Shown here in pieces: positions 26,101 to 34,087 of a stretch of DNA of 64,000 nucleotides. Positions within the stretch are counted from its first letter, which is position 1. The number at the start of each line of letters is the position of its first letter. The notes under the pieces were generated by a model, which saw only the letters and a list, made by a program, of their open reading frames with translations, was not told the DNA's origin and ran no database searches. The stretch covers positions 124,001 through 188,000 of the forward strand of contig NZ_JAWLCI010000002.1 of NCBI RefSeq assembly GCF_041687215.1. The letters are read 5' to 3'. Position numbers and translations under genes: made by a program. The stretch is from Mariniphaga sp041687215 (lineage in GTDB: Bacteria > Bacteroidota > Bacteroidia > Bacteroidales > Prolixibacteraceae).

Positions 26101-26495
26101 AAAGGGGTAACAATCAGTTAAAAGAAATTATGGGTAATTACTGGACACCCGAAAACCCGGACCCAAATGCTAAATACCCAAAAATCAGTGCAGCTACACA
26201 GGTTACGGCATCCGAAAGATTTATAGAAGACGGCAGTTATTTAAGATTAAAATCCCTGAGATTTGCTTATAACCTGCCCGTTTCAAAATTGGGAATATCA
26301 TTTTTTGATATGGCACAGGTTTATGTATCGGGAACAAACCTGTTCACCATTACGAATTATACGGGACTTGACCCGGAAGTTAATACGAGGGGTTCGGACA
26401 GCGGGAGTGTTGCAAACCGGTTATGGATTGGGATTGACCAGAATGGTTATCCTAATGCAAAAGTTTATGCAGTGGGTTTAAAACTTAGTTTTTAA
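23178..26495 (+). CDS. SusC/RagA-type TonB-dependent outer-membrane transporter with STN domain
   Basis: 1105 residues. After a long signal peptide (cleavage near SVYSQTR, residue 45), an STN signalling domain covers about 50-115. A carboxypeptidase-regulatory-like domain follows (RGRVTDNNNQPLPGVTVMVKG, about 128-205), then a TonB-box-like EEVVAIGYGTM, the plug with RIRGGNSMIGDNQPLYVVDG and DASATAIYGSRGANGV, and a 22-strand barrel ending in Phe (GLKLSF). It imports a substrate captured with the SusD lipoprotein, powered by TonB. The STN domain signals to the adjacent FecR protein. The substrate is unknown; the usual carbohydrate-active enzymes are missing from the locus. Confidence 0.95.
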   Translation: MKKIFMELSHPYKRDIKKVLLMTKLTFFLSVFLVLQMSASVYSQTRLSVESKNKTVKEVLWDIEKQSEFRFFYNEDFVDMKRRVGFNIQNETIHEIMDKLFDPSKITYKIAENNLIVIIPDVSQQPQTIRGRVTDNNNQPLPGVTVMVKGTTQGTVTNNAGEYTLSNIPEDATLVFSFVGMLTQEAVIGNQTSINMVMQEDVIGIEEVVAIGYGTMKKSDLTGSVSQVKSETLESVPVYNMEQALKVGAAGVRVTQNSGIPGGRIEVRIRGGNSMIGDNQPLYVVDGFPVTGGINFLNPSDIESVDILKDASATAIYGSRGANGVVLITSKRGKLGQKSRIEVNSFYGIQQEVNRFDVLEARDYAIIANEWLKNQGLEPFFNPDQVENPGTDWQDVIFRTSPIHNHTVTFTGSSEKTRYSFSGNYYDQEGIMINSGVKRGSARLNLDHEMNNWLTMGVNIQLSRRERFFVSSDNGYRGQGLLSAAASAPPTLPVYDENGLPYQIEQEYNFGSADMRNPLIYASAKNRSFANSVLGNSTFDIKITPDLSFRTLLGLQYDYGLGDNFTPIIYSSDRGSASVSNSYSNSFLNENTLTYAKVFNEIHNLNLVGGYTYQTSMFRNSSIGVSGFANNTTENYDLSAAETIGNPNSGYSDWTLASFLSRVNYSYNDKYMITASIRADGSSRFGADHKWGYFPSAALAWRVSEESFMQNVTVVNSLKMRASYGITGNTALSPYQSLNRLSSVKFIYANQADVIGFVPTGISNSDLRWESTGQLDLGFDLNILDDRLRFVFDYYKKNTKDLLASVPLPPSVGFGSILQNLGEIQNQGIELSVNADILRRGFNWNASAQISANRNEVIEIAGDSDIFGAEQGAAWPSTNIARVGEPLGAFYGLLEDGLDENGFIKYQDVSGPDGEPDGVINALDRVILGSYHPDFIYGFTSDFKYKDFELNIILEGVYGNEIFNATNGTNLNSFQRGNNQLKEIMGNYWTPENPDPNAKYPKISAATQVTASERFIEDGSYLRLKSLRFAYNLPVSKLGISFFDMAQVYVSGTNLFTITNYTGLDPEVNTRGSDSGSVANRLWIGIDQNGYPNAKVYAVGLKLSF

Positions 26496-26513
26496 TCTAA
26501 AAGTTAAAGAATC

Positions 26514-27965
26514 ATGAAAAAAATAACATTACTATTATTAACTATAATATTGTTTTCAGCTTGCGAAAACATGCTGGATGAAGTTCCAAAAAGTTTTGTT
26601 TCCAAAGCAAATTATTATCAAAACCAATCCGATGCCGAAGGTGCAATTGCCGGAGCCTATAATGGTTTGCAAAGTGATTTTTATGGAATTACATATTACC
26701 TGATGATAGAGTTGCATGGCGATTATTTAAATGGAAGAGGCTCACAGGCTCCAATTACAATTTGGGATCAAATTCTTGACCAAACAAATATTGGTCGTGC
26801 TGCAACAAATTGGTCAACTCTTTATCGTGCCATTAACCGTGCAAACGCAGTACTGGATAATGTTCCGAATATTACTGATATAAATCCTGGTGTCCAAACA
26901 CGAATTCTTGCTGAAGCGCACTTTCTCAGGGCATTAGCTTATTTTGAACTGGTAAGAGGCTGGGGACCGGTCCCATTAAAAACATCTGAAAGTATTGACT
27001 TAACAGCACTGGAAGCTCCCAGGGCACCCGAAAGCCAGGTGTATGATTTAATAATTTCAGATTGCATTGCTGCTGAAAGTGGTTTAGGCGAAGTAGGTTC
27101 TCAGACTGGCCGTGCATCAAAATGGGCTGCTAAAATGCTGCTGGCCCATGTTTACTTAACCATTGAGAATTGGACACAGTCTGCGGAAAAAGCAAATGAT
27201 GTGATAACCAATGGTCCTTTTTCTTTAATTAATGTTACTGAGCCGGATGATTTTTATAAAATGTTCAGGGTTGATACGCATTCTGAAGATATTATGTCAA
27301 TGCATCATTCCGAAACAAAGGGTTCAACTATTCCAACTTATATTCACAGAGCAAGAGCATATCCATATCATTATGGAACAAGTGGATTTTTTGCATGGCT
27401 TCCTGATATGAACACTTTTATTGGAGACAGTTGGGATGAAAATGATCTAAGGAAAAGTTTTAATTTATATACCGAATATCAAAATGAAGATGGTGAATGG
27501 GTAAGCTTACCTTCAACCGTACCAATCCTTTTTAAGAAATTCAGTAGTAATCCCGATGGAATTAGCCTTTATAGTGTACCTATTTATAGATTTACAGAAG
27601 CTTTTCTATTTTACGCCGAAGCTTCTGCTATGGCCGAAGGTAATCCATCTGCACTTGCTTTGGAGCGTTTAAATATGATCAAAAGAAGGGCATATGGTTA
27701 CGACCCAACCGCAGTTTCGCCTGTTGATTACCCTGCCGGAATGAGCCAAACTGAATTCAGGGAAGCTGTTTTAAAAGAAAGATCTTATGAATTTTTAATT
27801 GAACGGCGAAGATGGTTTGACCTGAAACGGACAGGAAAAGTGCAAGAGGCATTTACTGCAGCCGGCAAAAATATTCTTCCTGAACGTCTTTTGTGGCCTA
27901 TTCCGGAAGATGAAATAAATAACAATCCTGCAATAAACCAGGATGATCAAAATCCGGGTTATTAG
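26514..27965 (+). CDS. SusD/RagB-family outer-membrane lipoprotein
   Basis: 483 residues. A lipoprotein signal ends at C17 (ILFSACEN). The family's N-terminal pattern DEVPKSFVSKANYYQ is present, as are the TPR-like helical segments AEAHFLRALAYFELVRGWGP, ASKWAAKMLLAHVYL, and the C-terminal VLKERSYEFLIERRRWFDLKR and RLLWPIPEDEINNNP. It caps the SusC barrel and captures the substrate at the cell surface. It follows susC after 18 nt and is followed by a strong terminator, so the sigma/susCD unit appears to end here. Confidence 0.95.
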   Translation: MKKITLLLLTIILFSACENMLDEVPKSFVSKANYYQNQSDAEGAIAGAYNGLQSDFYGITYYLMIELHGDYLNGRGSQAPITIWDQILDQTNIGRAATNWSTLYRAINRANAVLDNVPNITDINPGVQTRILAEAHFLRALAYFELVRGWGPVPLKTSESIDLTALEAPRAPESQVYDLIISDCIAAESGLGEVGSQTGRASKWAAKMLLAHVYLTIENWTQSAEKANDVITNGPFSLINVTEPDDFYKMFRVDTHSEDIMSMHHSETKGSTIPTYIHRARAYPYHYGTSGFFAWLPDMNTFIGDSWDENDLRKSFNLYTEYQNEDGEWVSLPSTVPILFKKFSSNPDGISLYSVPIYRFTEAFLFYAEASAMAEGNPSALALERLNMIKRRAYGYDPTAVSPVDYPAGMSQTEFREAVLKERSYEFLIERRRWFDLKRTGKVQEAFTAAGKNILPERLLWPIPEDEINNNPAINQDDQNPGY

Positions 27966-27977
27966 TTTAGTTAGATT

Positions 27978-28009
27978 AAATCCCGGTAGAAATTCTACCG
28001 GGATTTTTG
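27978..28009 (+). terminator. Rho-independent terminator after susD
   Basis: A perfect 13-bp stem, AAATCCCGGTAGA (27978-27990) with TCTACCGGGATTT (27994-28006), has a 3-nt loop and is followed by T residues. It separates susD from the next oxidoreductase gene, whose ATG lies 34 nt further on, so that gene either depends on readthrough or has its own promoter. Confidence 0.88.
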
Positions 28010-28042
28010 TCTCCCTTTTTATTCATTTTAAAAACTACTACA

Positions 28043-29533
28043 ATGAAGGTTTCACGTAGAAAAGCAATAGAAAAAACTTTAATTGCTGTTACTGGTGCAA
28101 CATTTTTATCGAATCTGCCAAAATCTACACAGAGTTCTGAAAAAAAAGCCACAAAGGATACCTATCTATTAAAAAGAGAAATTCCCGTTTCGAAGAAATA
28201 CGATGTTGTTGTGGCAGGTGGAGGTCCGGCAGGAGTTGCCGCTGCTGTTTGCAGTTCACGACTTGGTGCAAAAGTACTACTAATCGAAAGTACAGGTTGC
28301 CTTGGAGGAATGGGAACTTCGGGGCTGGTTACAGCTTTTGACCCTATGGCAAACGGAGAAGAGCTTCTTGTCGGTGGTTTTATGAAGGAAATTCTCTTTG
28401 ATATGTATAAACGGGGTTTTCTCGGCCCTCAGGAAAAACCTGAGGTATTTACAAAAGCTTATCATCACTGGACTCCTTTTAATGCCGAAGGGTACAAATT
28501 ACTTTTAGATGAAAAAGTTGTTGAAGCGGATATTGAAGTACGATTTTTCACCAAAGTAATCGATGCCGAAGCAGACTACAAAAATAGTAAAATCGAAGGT
28601 GTGATAATTAATAATATTGAAGGATATGAATTTATTCCCTCAAAAACATTTATTGATTGCACAGGAGATGCAGTTTTGGCAGATTTATGTGATGCAACTT
28701 GCAGGGAAGCCGGAAGGGATACTCCCAATATTATGCCGGCAACACTGTGTTCCTATTTTGTAAACATTGACTTTGAAAACAGTGTAAAAGTTGGAACCGA
28801 GCATCCAATTTTATTAAAAGCGATTGAGGATGGACATTTTACCCATACCGACAGGCATTTACCGGGCTTGTCCCAGGTCGGAAATACAATTGGATACCTG
28901 AATGGCGGACATGTGTATAACCTTAATTCGTTAAGGTGCGAAAGTTTGACAAAAGGGATGATGTTGGGAAGAAAGATAGCAAAAGAATATTTGTCTTTTT
29001 ATAAAAAATATGTTCCAGGTTTCGAAAATGTTGAACATGTTACAACCGCTTCTGTTATGGGCGTCCGTGAATCACGGAGAATTCTTGGAGAGTATGAATT
29101 AAATTTTGATGATTACATTTCTAAACGTGAATTTCCTGATCAGATTGGAATATTTAACAAATCCGTTGATATTCATGCGTACAATGATTCCTTGGAAGAA
29201 TTCAATCGTTTCAAAAAGGAATACAATGAAACGGGCAGATTGAAACAGGGAGAATATTTTGGAATACCGTATTCAATTTTAGTTCCCAAAGGATGGACAA
29301 ATCTATGGGTAGCAGGAAGGTGCAATTCAAGCGATATAAAAGTTCACGGGTCAATAAGGGTGCAGCCGGCAGCTTCGATGATGGGTCAGGCAGCAGGTAC
29401 GGCTGCAATTCAGTCAATTAAAACCGGTCAGCCGGCAAATGATATAGACACATCAATGCTGATTTCTACATTAAGAGATGAAGGCGCCAATCTGCCACAA
29501 AAGAGTTTAGCAAAAAGTATGACACGGACCTAA
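28043..29533 (+). CDS. Exported FAD-dependent oxidoreductase, single-module (Tat-like signal)
   Basis: About 496 residues from the ATG at 28043, which opens a twin-arginine-like signal (KVSRRKAIEKTLIAVTGA). The Rossmann site VVVAGGGPAGVAAAV (GGGPAG at about 59-65) is intact, followed by GCLGGMGTSGLVTAFDP and a FIDCTGDAVLADLC segment. The C-terminus NLWVAGRCNSSDIKVHGSIR, then MMGQAAGTAA, is the standard FAD-closing part of this family. It resembles the C-terminal module of the two larger double-module oxidoreductases in the locus. It probably oxidises or reduces a small imported molecule in the periplasm; the substrate cannot be deduced. Confidence 0.87.
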   Translation: MKVSRRKAIEKTLIAVTGATFLSNLPKSTQSSEKKATKDTYLLKREIPVSKKYDVVVAGGGPAGVAAAVCSSRLGAKVLLIESTGCLGGMGTSGLVTAFDPMANGEELLVGGFMKEILFDMYKRGFLGPQEKPEVFTKAYHHWTPFNAEGYKLLLDEKVVEADIEVRFFTKVIDAEADYKNSKIEGVIINNIEGYEFIPSKTFIDCTGDAVLADLCDATCREAGRDTPNIMPATLCSYFVNIDFENSVKVGTEHPILLKAIEDGHFTHTDRHLPGLSQVGNTIGYLNGGHVYNLNSLRCESLTKGMMLGRKIAKEYLSFYKKYVPGFENVEHVTTASVMGVRESRRILGEYELNFDDYISKREFPDQIGIFNKSVDIHAYNDSLEEFNRFKKEYNETGRLKQGEYFGIPYSILVPKGWTNLWVAGRCNSSDIKVHGSIRVQPAASMMGQAAGTAAIQSIKTGQPANDIDTSMLISTLRDEGANLPQKSLAKSMTRT

Positions 29534-29559
29534 GTTTTTATAATTCAGAACATTTTAGT

Positions 29560-29643
29560 ATGAACATTTATCGTTTCATATTAATTTTGTATTTACCCGT
29601 TTTTGTATTTAATTGCTCTAAAATATTTATAAGAACAAATTGA
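29560..29643 (+). CDS. Possible 27-residue lipoprotein-like ORF
   Basis: A 28-codon frame between two oxidoreductase genes starts at ATG 29560. It encodes a hydrophobic helix followed by a lipobox-like VFNCSK and a short basic tail. It ends 12 nt before the next ATG. It may be a true micro-lipoprotein, the truncated start of a lost lipoprotein gene, or chance; the low-complexity hydrophobic composition makes chance plausible. Confidence 0.25.
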   Translation: MNIYRFILILYLPVFVFNCSKIFIRTN

Positions 29644-29655
29644 AAATTCACAGGT

Positions 29656-32595
29656 ATGAGAATCATTTTTTCAACAATACTTTCCATCCTCTTTCTTGTT
29701 TTTTCCATACAAACAAGTACCAGCCAGGATTTGTCCAATCAGTATGTAAGTCAATCTGCACGAAATATACCCATTGTTAAAAATGTCGATGTTGTAATTA
29801 TAGGTGGTGCAACACATGCAGTTGCTGCTGCGGTTTCTTCAGCGCGAAATGGTGCCAAAGTATTTTTGGTTGCTCCCCGCCCATATTTAGGAGAAGATTT
29901 GTGTGCAACACTTCGTTTGGAAATAGAAGATGACAGAACCCTAAAAAGCCAAATTGAAAAACAAATTTTTGGAAATAAATTAAGAACAAATCCACTGGAA
30001 GTAAAGGCAACATTGAGTGAAGCTTTGGTTAATGCCAATGTCGATTTCGTTTTTGGTTCATACGTTACAGATATTTTATGGGATGAAAATAATCAACCGG
30101 CTGGTATTGTTATTGGGAACAGGGCAGGCAGGCAGGCAATTATTGCCAAAACCCTCATAGATGCCACCGACCGTGCCTGGGTCGGACGAATAGCTGGAGC
30201 TAAAGCACACCAATGGAACGGCAAGGAACTGGATTTTCAGCGAACGGTTGTAATGCCGGGGGAAGAAAAAGATAACCCGAAATATATTATACACAACTTG
30301 AAAATTCAGATGGCTGATCTTCAATTTCCATCTTTTGCCAAAGCAGAACAAATCGCCAGAGAAAAAACCTATACACATGGTCAACTCAGGGCATCGGAAT
30401 CACTTTTCCATATTCCACCCGACCCCATTATTTGTAAAAAAAGTACTGATGACTGGAGTATCAATACGAATTCTGTATTAGAACATTTTCAGACAAAAGA
30501 CTTTAATAATCTGTTCATTTTAAGTGGTTGTGCTGATATCCCGCGCACTGTTGCCGATTCGCTTTTAAAACCGGCAGCTATGACCGGAATTGCCGAAAAA
30601 ATTGGCCGGGAAGCTGCCCAAATGGCGAAACAAAAAGAAATGCCCCAGAATATTTCATTCAAAAACACATCTCACAAAGAAAATTCAACTGGCGATATTA
30701 AAGAAATTTTACGCGGTTTAAGGCCAGTAGATATAGTGGACGAAACACTAGATTGTCCCGAAATGAATATACCTGTTCTGGCTGATTACGATGTGGTTGT
30801 AATCGGTGGTGGAACAACCGGAGCCCCGGCAACCATTGCAGCAGGATGGTGGGGAATGAAAGTTCTGGTTGTTGAATATTTGGAAGGTTTAGGTGGAATC
30901 GGGACTCTCGGTTTAATTGGAAAGCCCTGGCACGGACAAGAAATAGGTTTTGCAGCAGAAGTTCCTTTCCCCGAAGGAAACGCCGAACCCAAAATGGAAT
31001 GGTACCGTTCTGAAATAGAAAAAGTCGGCGGTGATATTTGGCTTGGAGTTTTGGGATGCGGTGCATACACCGAAAACGGTGTAGTAAAAGGTGCAGTGGT
31101 TTGCACTCCCGGCGGAAGAGGTGTTGTAACAGCCAAAGTGGTAATTGACGCCACCGGAAGTGCCGAAGTAGCGATCGCAGCCGGCGCTGATTATATGTAC
31201 GGTGACATTGAAAATAACGATATCGCCTTGCAGGGTACCGGTTTTTCGTCGCGACCTCTAACCGGAAATTATTACAACAGCGATTATTTGCTTGTTGACG
31301 AGTCAGATATGACAGACGTTTGGCGTTCCCTTGTAAGCGTGCACATAACCAAAGCTTCAGAAAATATTTATGATGCCGTTCCCATTATTCAAAACCGGGA
31401 AAGAAAAAGAATAGTCGGCGATTATGTTATTAATTATCTCGACCAGGTTTCAGGAAGGACATTTCCTGATGCTATTGTAATCTCAAGCAGTTCTTATGAT
31501 TCTCACGGATACCCCAGCTCACCATACTTTGCACTATTACCACACGACAGTATTTCGAAGAAACTAAATCAACCTGCCCCTGGAGGTGTTTGTTTTACGC
31601 CGTACCGGAGTCTTCTGCCCAAAAAACTGGATGGCATTTTGGTTACCGGGCTCGGAATCAGCATGGAAAGAGATGCTTCTGCCTTGATTCGCATGCAGCT
31701 TGATTTGGCCAACCAGGGATATGCTGCAGGTGTGGCAGCAATGCTGGCTGTTACCAACGAGGTTCATCCAAGAAACATAAATATTAAAGAGTTACAAAAA
31801 ATTCTGGTGGAAAAAGGAAATGTAGCCGATTCTGTTTTACATCTCGAAGATTCCTTCCCTGTTTCTGATGAAAAAATCTACCAGGCCATTCAGTCATACG
31901 GACAAGCCACAAATCCGGAAACCGCAGGAAAACCACTGGCAATAATTCTTTCGCATAAAGAAAAAGCATTACCCCTTCTGAAAACTGAATATGCAAAATC
32001 CACAGGAAGAAGCAAACTTCTTTACGCGCAGGTATTGGGCATGTGCGGAGAAAAAGACGGAATCCCCACTCTTCTGGCTGAATTGGAAAACTTCTCCGGC
32101 TGGGATGAAAAAATTTTTCAGGGTTCGATGGCTGATTACGCTCACCTTCCAACTCCCATTGATGCGGTAATTCTGGCACTTGGTTACAGCGGAGATAATT
32201 TGGCCCTGCCAAAACTTCTTGAACTGACTGAAAAACTGGATTCGGGAGTTACCTTATCGCATCACAGATCGCTTGCTTTGGTACTGGAAAAAATTGCAGA
32301 TCAATCTGCGGCCGAACCGCTTGCCAAACTTTTACAAAAACCGGGCATGCAAGGTCATGCCATGCTTAATCTGAATGATGCCCTTACTGAACTGGATAAT
32401 AACGGCAAAGGCCCAAACCCGGTAAAAAACTCCTCTTACCCAAAAAGAACAAGAGCGTTGCGCGAAATTATTTTAGCCCGTGCTTTGTATAACTGCGGAG
32501 ATTACAACAAAATAGGGGAAAACATTATTAAATCTTATCAAAACGATATGCGGGGATTGTTTGTCCGGCATGCAAATCAAATATTAAAAGAATAA
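29656..32595 (+). CDS. Double-module FAD-dependent oxidoreductase with HEAT-like tail (Sec signal)
   Basis: 979 residues. A Sec-type signal peptide (1-23, ending TSTSQ) is followed by a first oxidoreductase-like module with VDVVIIGGATHAVAAAV (about 44-60). Its last glycine of the dinucleotide motif is replaced, so FAD binding may be weakened or lost. A second module (about 375-730) has an intact VVVIGGGTTGAPATIAA, then GGIGTLGLIGKPWHG. From about residue 760 the protein is helical and repetitive (KLLYAQVLGMCGEKDGIPTL; ALPKLLELTEKLDSG; AAEPLAKLLQ), resembling HEAT repeats. It is a paralogue of the 1005-residue protein at 37935. It heads a cotranscribed run with the CstA-type transporter and another oxidoreductase. 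Confidence 0.88.
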   Translation: MRIIFSTILSILFLVFSIQTSTSQDLSNQYVSQSARNIPIVKNVDVVIIGGATHAVAAAVSSARNGAKVFLVAPRPYLGEDLCATLRLEIEDDRTLKSQIEKQIFGNKLRTNPLEVKATLSEALVNANVDFVFGSYVTDILWDENNQPAGIVIGNRAGRQAIIAKTLIDATDRAWVGRIAGAKAHQWNGKELDFQRTVVMPGEEKDNPKYIIHNLKIQMADLQFPSFAKAEQIAREKTYTHGQLRASESLFHIPPDPIICKKSTDDWSINTNSVLEHFQTKDFNNLFILSGCADIPRTVADSLLKPAAMTGIAEKIGREAAQMAKQKEMPQNISFKNTSHKENSTGDIKEILRGLRPVDIVDETLDCPEMNIPVLADYDVVVIGGGTTGAPATIAAGWWGMKVLVVEYLEGLGGIGTLGLIGKPWHGQEIGFAAEVPFPEGNAEPKMEWYRSEIEKVGGDIWLGVLGCGAYTENGVVKGAVVCTPGGRGVVTAKVVIDATGSAEVAIAAGADYMYGDIENNDIALQGTGFSSRPLTGNYYNSDYLLVDESDMTDVWRSLVSVHITKASENIYDAVPIIQNRERKRIVGDYVINYLDQVSGRTFPDAIVISSSSYDSHGYPSSPYFALLPHDSISKKLNQPAPGGVCFTPYRSLLPKKLDGILVTGLGISMERDASALIRMQLDLANQGYAAGVAAMLAVTNEVHPRNINIKELQKILVEKGNVADSVLHLEDSFPVSDEKIYQAIQSYGQATNPETAGKPLAIILSHKEKALPLLKTEYAKSTGRSKLLYAQVLGMCGEKDGIPTLLAELENFSGWDEKIFQGSMADYAHLPTPIDAVILALGYSGDNLALPKLLELTEKLDSGVTLSHHRSLALVLEKIADQSAAEPLAKLLQKPGMQGHAMLNLNDALTELDNNGKGPNPVKNSSYPKRTRALREIILARALYNCGDYNKIGENIIKSYQNDMRGLFVRHANQILKE

Positions 32596-32631
32596 ATTTA
32601 TACCCATTATATTTAGCATTAAAATTGAATT

Positions 32632-34077
32632 ATGGTTACACTTCTTATTTCTATCATTATTTTATTAATAGGGTATTTTGTTTATTCCAAATACATTGAG
32701 CGGGTGTTTGGGGCCGATGGAAACAGGCCAACCCCGGCAATTACCATGACCGACGGCGTGGATTACATGCCTATGCCCTGGTGGCGCGTGTTTCTCATTC
32801 AGTTCCTGAATATTGCCGGATTAGGTCCAATTTTCGGGGCGGTTGCAGGCGCCATGTGGGGACCGGTGGCCTACCTTTGGATTATCCTGGGCTCGGTGTT
32901 TGCCGGTGCTGTTCACGACTATTTTTCCGGGATGCTTTCCATAAAACACAATGGCCTCAGCATTACCGAAATTGTGGGAATTTATCTGGGCCTCACAACC
33001 AAACAAATTATGCGGGGTTTTACAGTTTTTTTAATGGTCATTGTAGGAGCCGTATTTATTTTAGGTCCGGCAAAAATTTTGGCTGGCCTAACACCCGATT
33101 ATGCCACCATGACTTTCTGGGTGTGGGTGGTTTTTGGCTATTACATTCTTTCAACCCTGTTGCCCATTAACAAAGTGATTGGCCGTGTTTATCCTGTTTT
33201 CGGATTTGCCCTGGTTTTTATGGCCGTGAGCTTAATTATCGCTTTGTTTGCTCAGGGGTACCACATTCCTGAACTTTCTTTAGACAATTTCAAAAATTTT
33301 CACACTCAATCCGATGATTTTCCCATTTTCCCCATGTTGTTTATTACCATTGCCTGCGGTGCCATTTCGGGGTTCCATGCCACACAGTCGCCACTGATGG
33401 CCCGTTGTATGAAAAACGAAAAACTGGGTCGCCGGATTTTTTACGGCGCCATGATTACCGAAGCGGTGGTTGCCATGATTTGGGCCACCATTAGCATGAG
33501 TTTTTTTGGCGGAATTCGCGAATTGAATGAAATTATGGTTGAACACCAGGGAAATGCAGCCTGGGTGGTAAACGAATCGGCCAACGTGCTGCTTGGAAAA
33601 TTCGGGGCATTCCTGGCCATTCTTGGTGTGGTGGCAGCGCCAATCACCTCGGGCGACACTGCTTTCCGAAGTGCCCGGCTGATTGTGGCTGACTTCCTCA
33701 ACCTGAAACAGGGCCCCATGAAAAACCGGCTGTACATCAGCATTCCGTTATTTGCCGTCGGGTTCTTCCTTACGCAAATCAACTTTGATGTTATCTGGCG
33801 GTATTTTGCCTGGTCGAACCAAACCCTGGCAACGGTTGTGCTTTGGACTATCACGGTTTACCTGGTGAAATACAAAAAGAATTACTGGATTACCTTCATT
33901 CCTGCCCTGTTCATGACGGCAGTCGTTTCTACTTATCTTTTCCTCGCTCCTGAGGGATTTCATCTTTCGAAAGAGATTTCCTATTCAGTGGGGATTGGAA
34001 TTACAGTTCTCTCATTAATTCTTTTCATCATCTGGTTCAGAAATGAAAGGAATTTAAAATCAATTCATAACACTTAA
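32632..34077 (+). CDS. CstA-family transporter
   Basis: 481 residues, about 13-14 membrane helices. The N-terminus FVYSKYIERVFGADGNRPTPA and the conserved FLNIAGLGPIFGAVAGAMWGP followed by FAGAVHDYFSGMLS are typical of the carbon-starvation CstA/BtsT family. Characterised members import pyruvate or peptides by proton symport. It is embedded between two exported oxidoreductase genes (37 nt after one, 10 nt before the next), so its cargo is plausibly the product of these enzymes, for example a keto acid or other small organic acid. That is an inference from position; the sequence itself does not reveal the cargo. Confidence 0.92.
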   Translation: MVTLLISIIILLIGYFVYSKYIERVFGADGNRPTPAITMTDGVDYMPMPWWRVFLIQFLNIAGLGPIFGAVAGAMWGPVAYLWIILGSVFAGAVHDYFSGMLSIKHNGLSITEIVGIYLGLTTKQIMRGFTVFLMVIVGAVFILGPAKILAGLTPDYATMTFWVWVVFGYYILSTLLPINKVIGRVYPVFGFALVFMAVSLIIALFAQGYHIPELSLDNFKNFHTQSDDFPIFPMLFITIACGAISGFHATQSPLMARCMKNEKLGRRIFYGAMITEAVVAMIWATISMSFFGGIRELNEIMVEHQGNAAWVVNESANVLLGKFGAFLAILGVVAAPITSGDTAFRSARLIVADFLNLKQGPMKNRLYISIPLFAVGFFLTQINFDVIWRYFAWSNQTLATVVLWTITVYLVKYKKNYWITFIPALFMTAVVSTYLFLAPEGFHLSKEISYSVGIGITVLSLILFIIWFRNERNLKSIHNT

Positions 34078-34087
34078 TTAAAATGCT

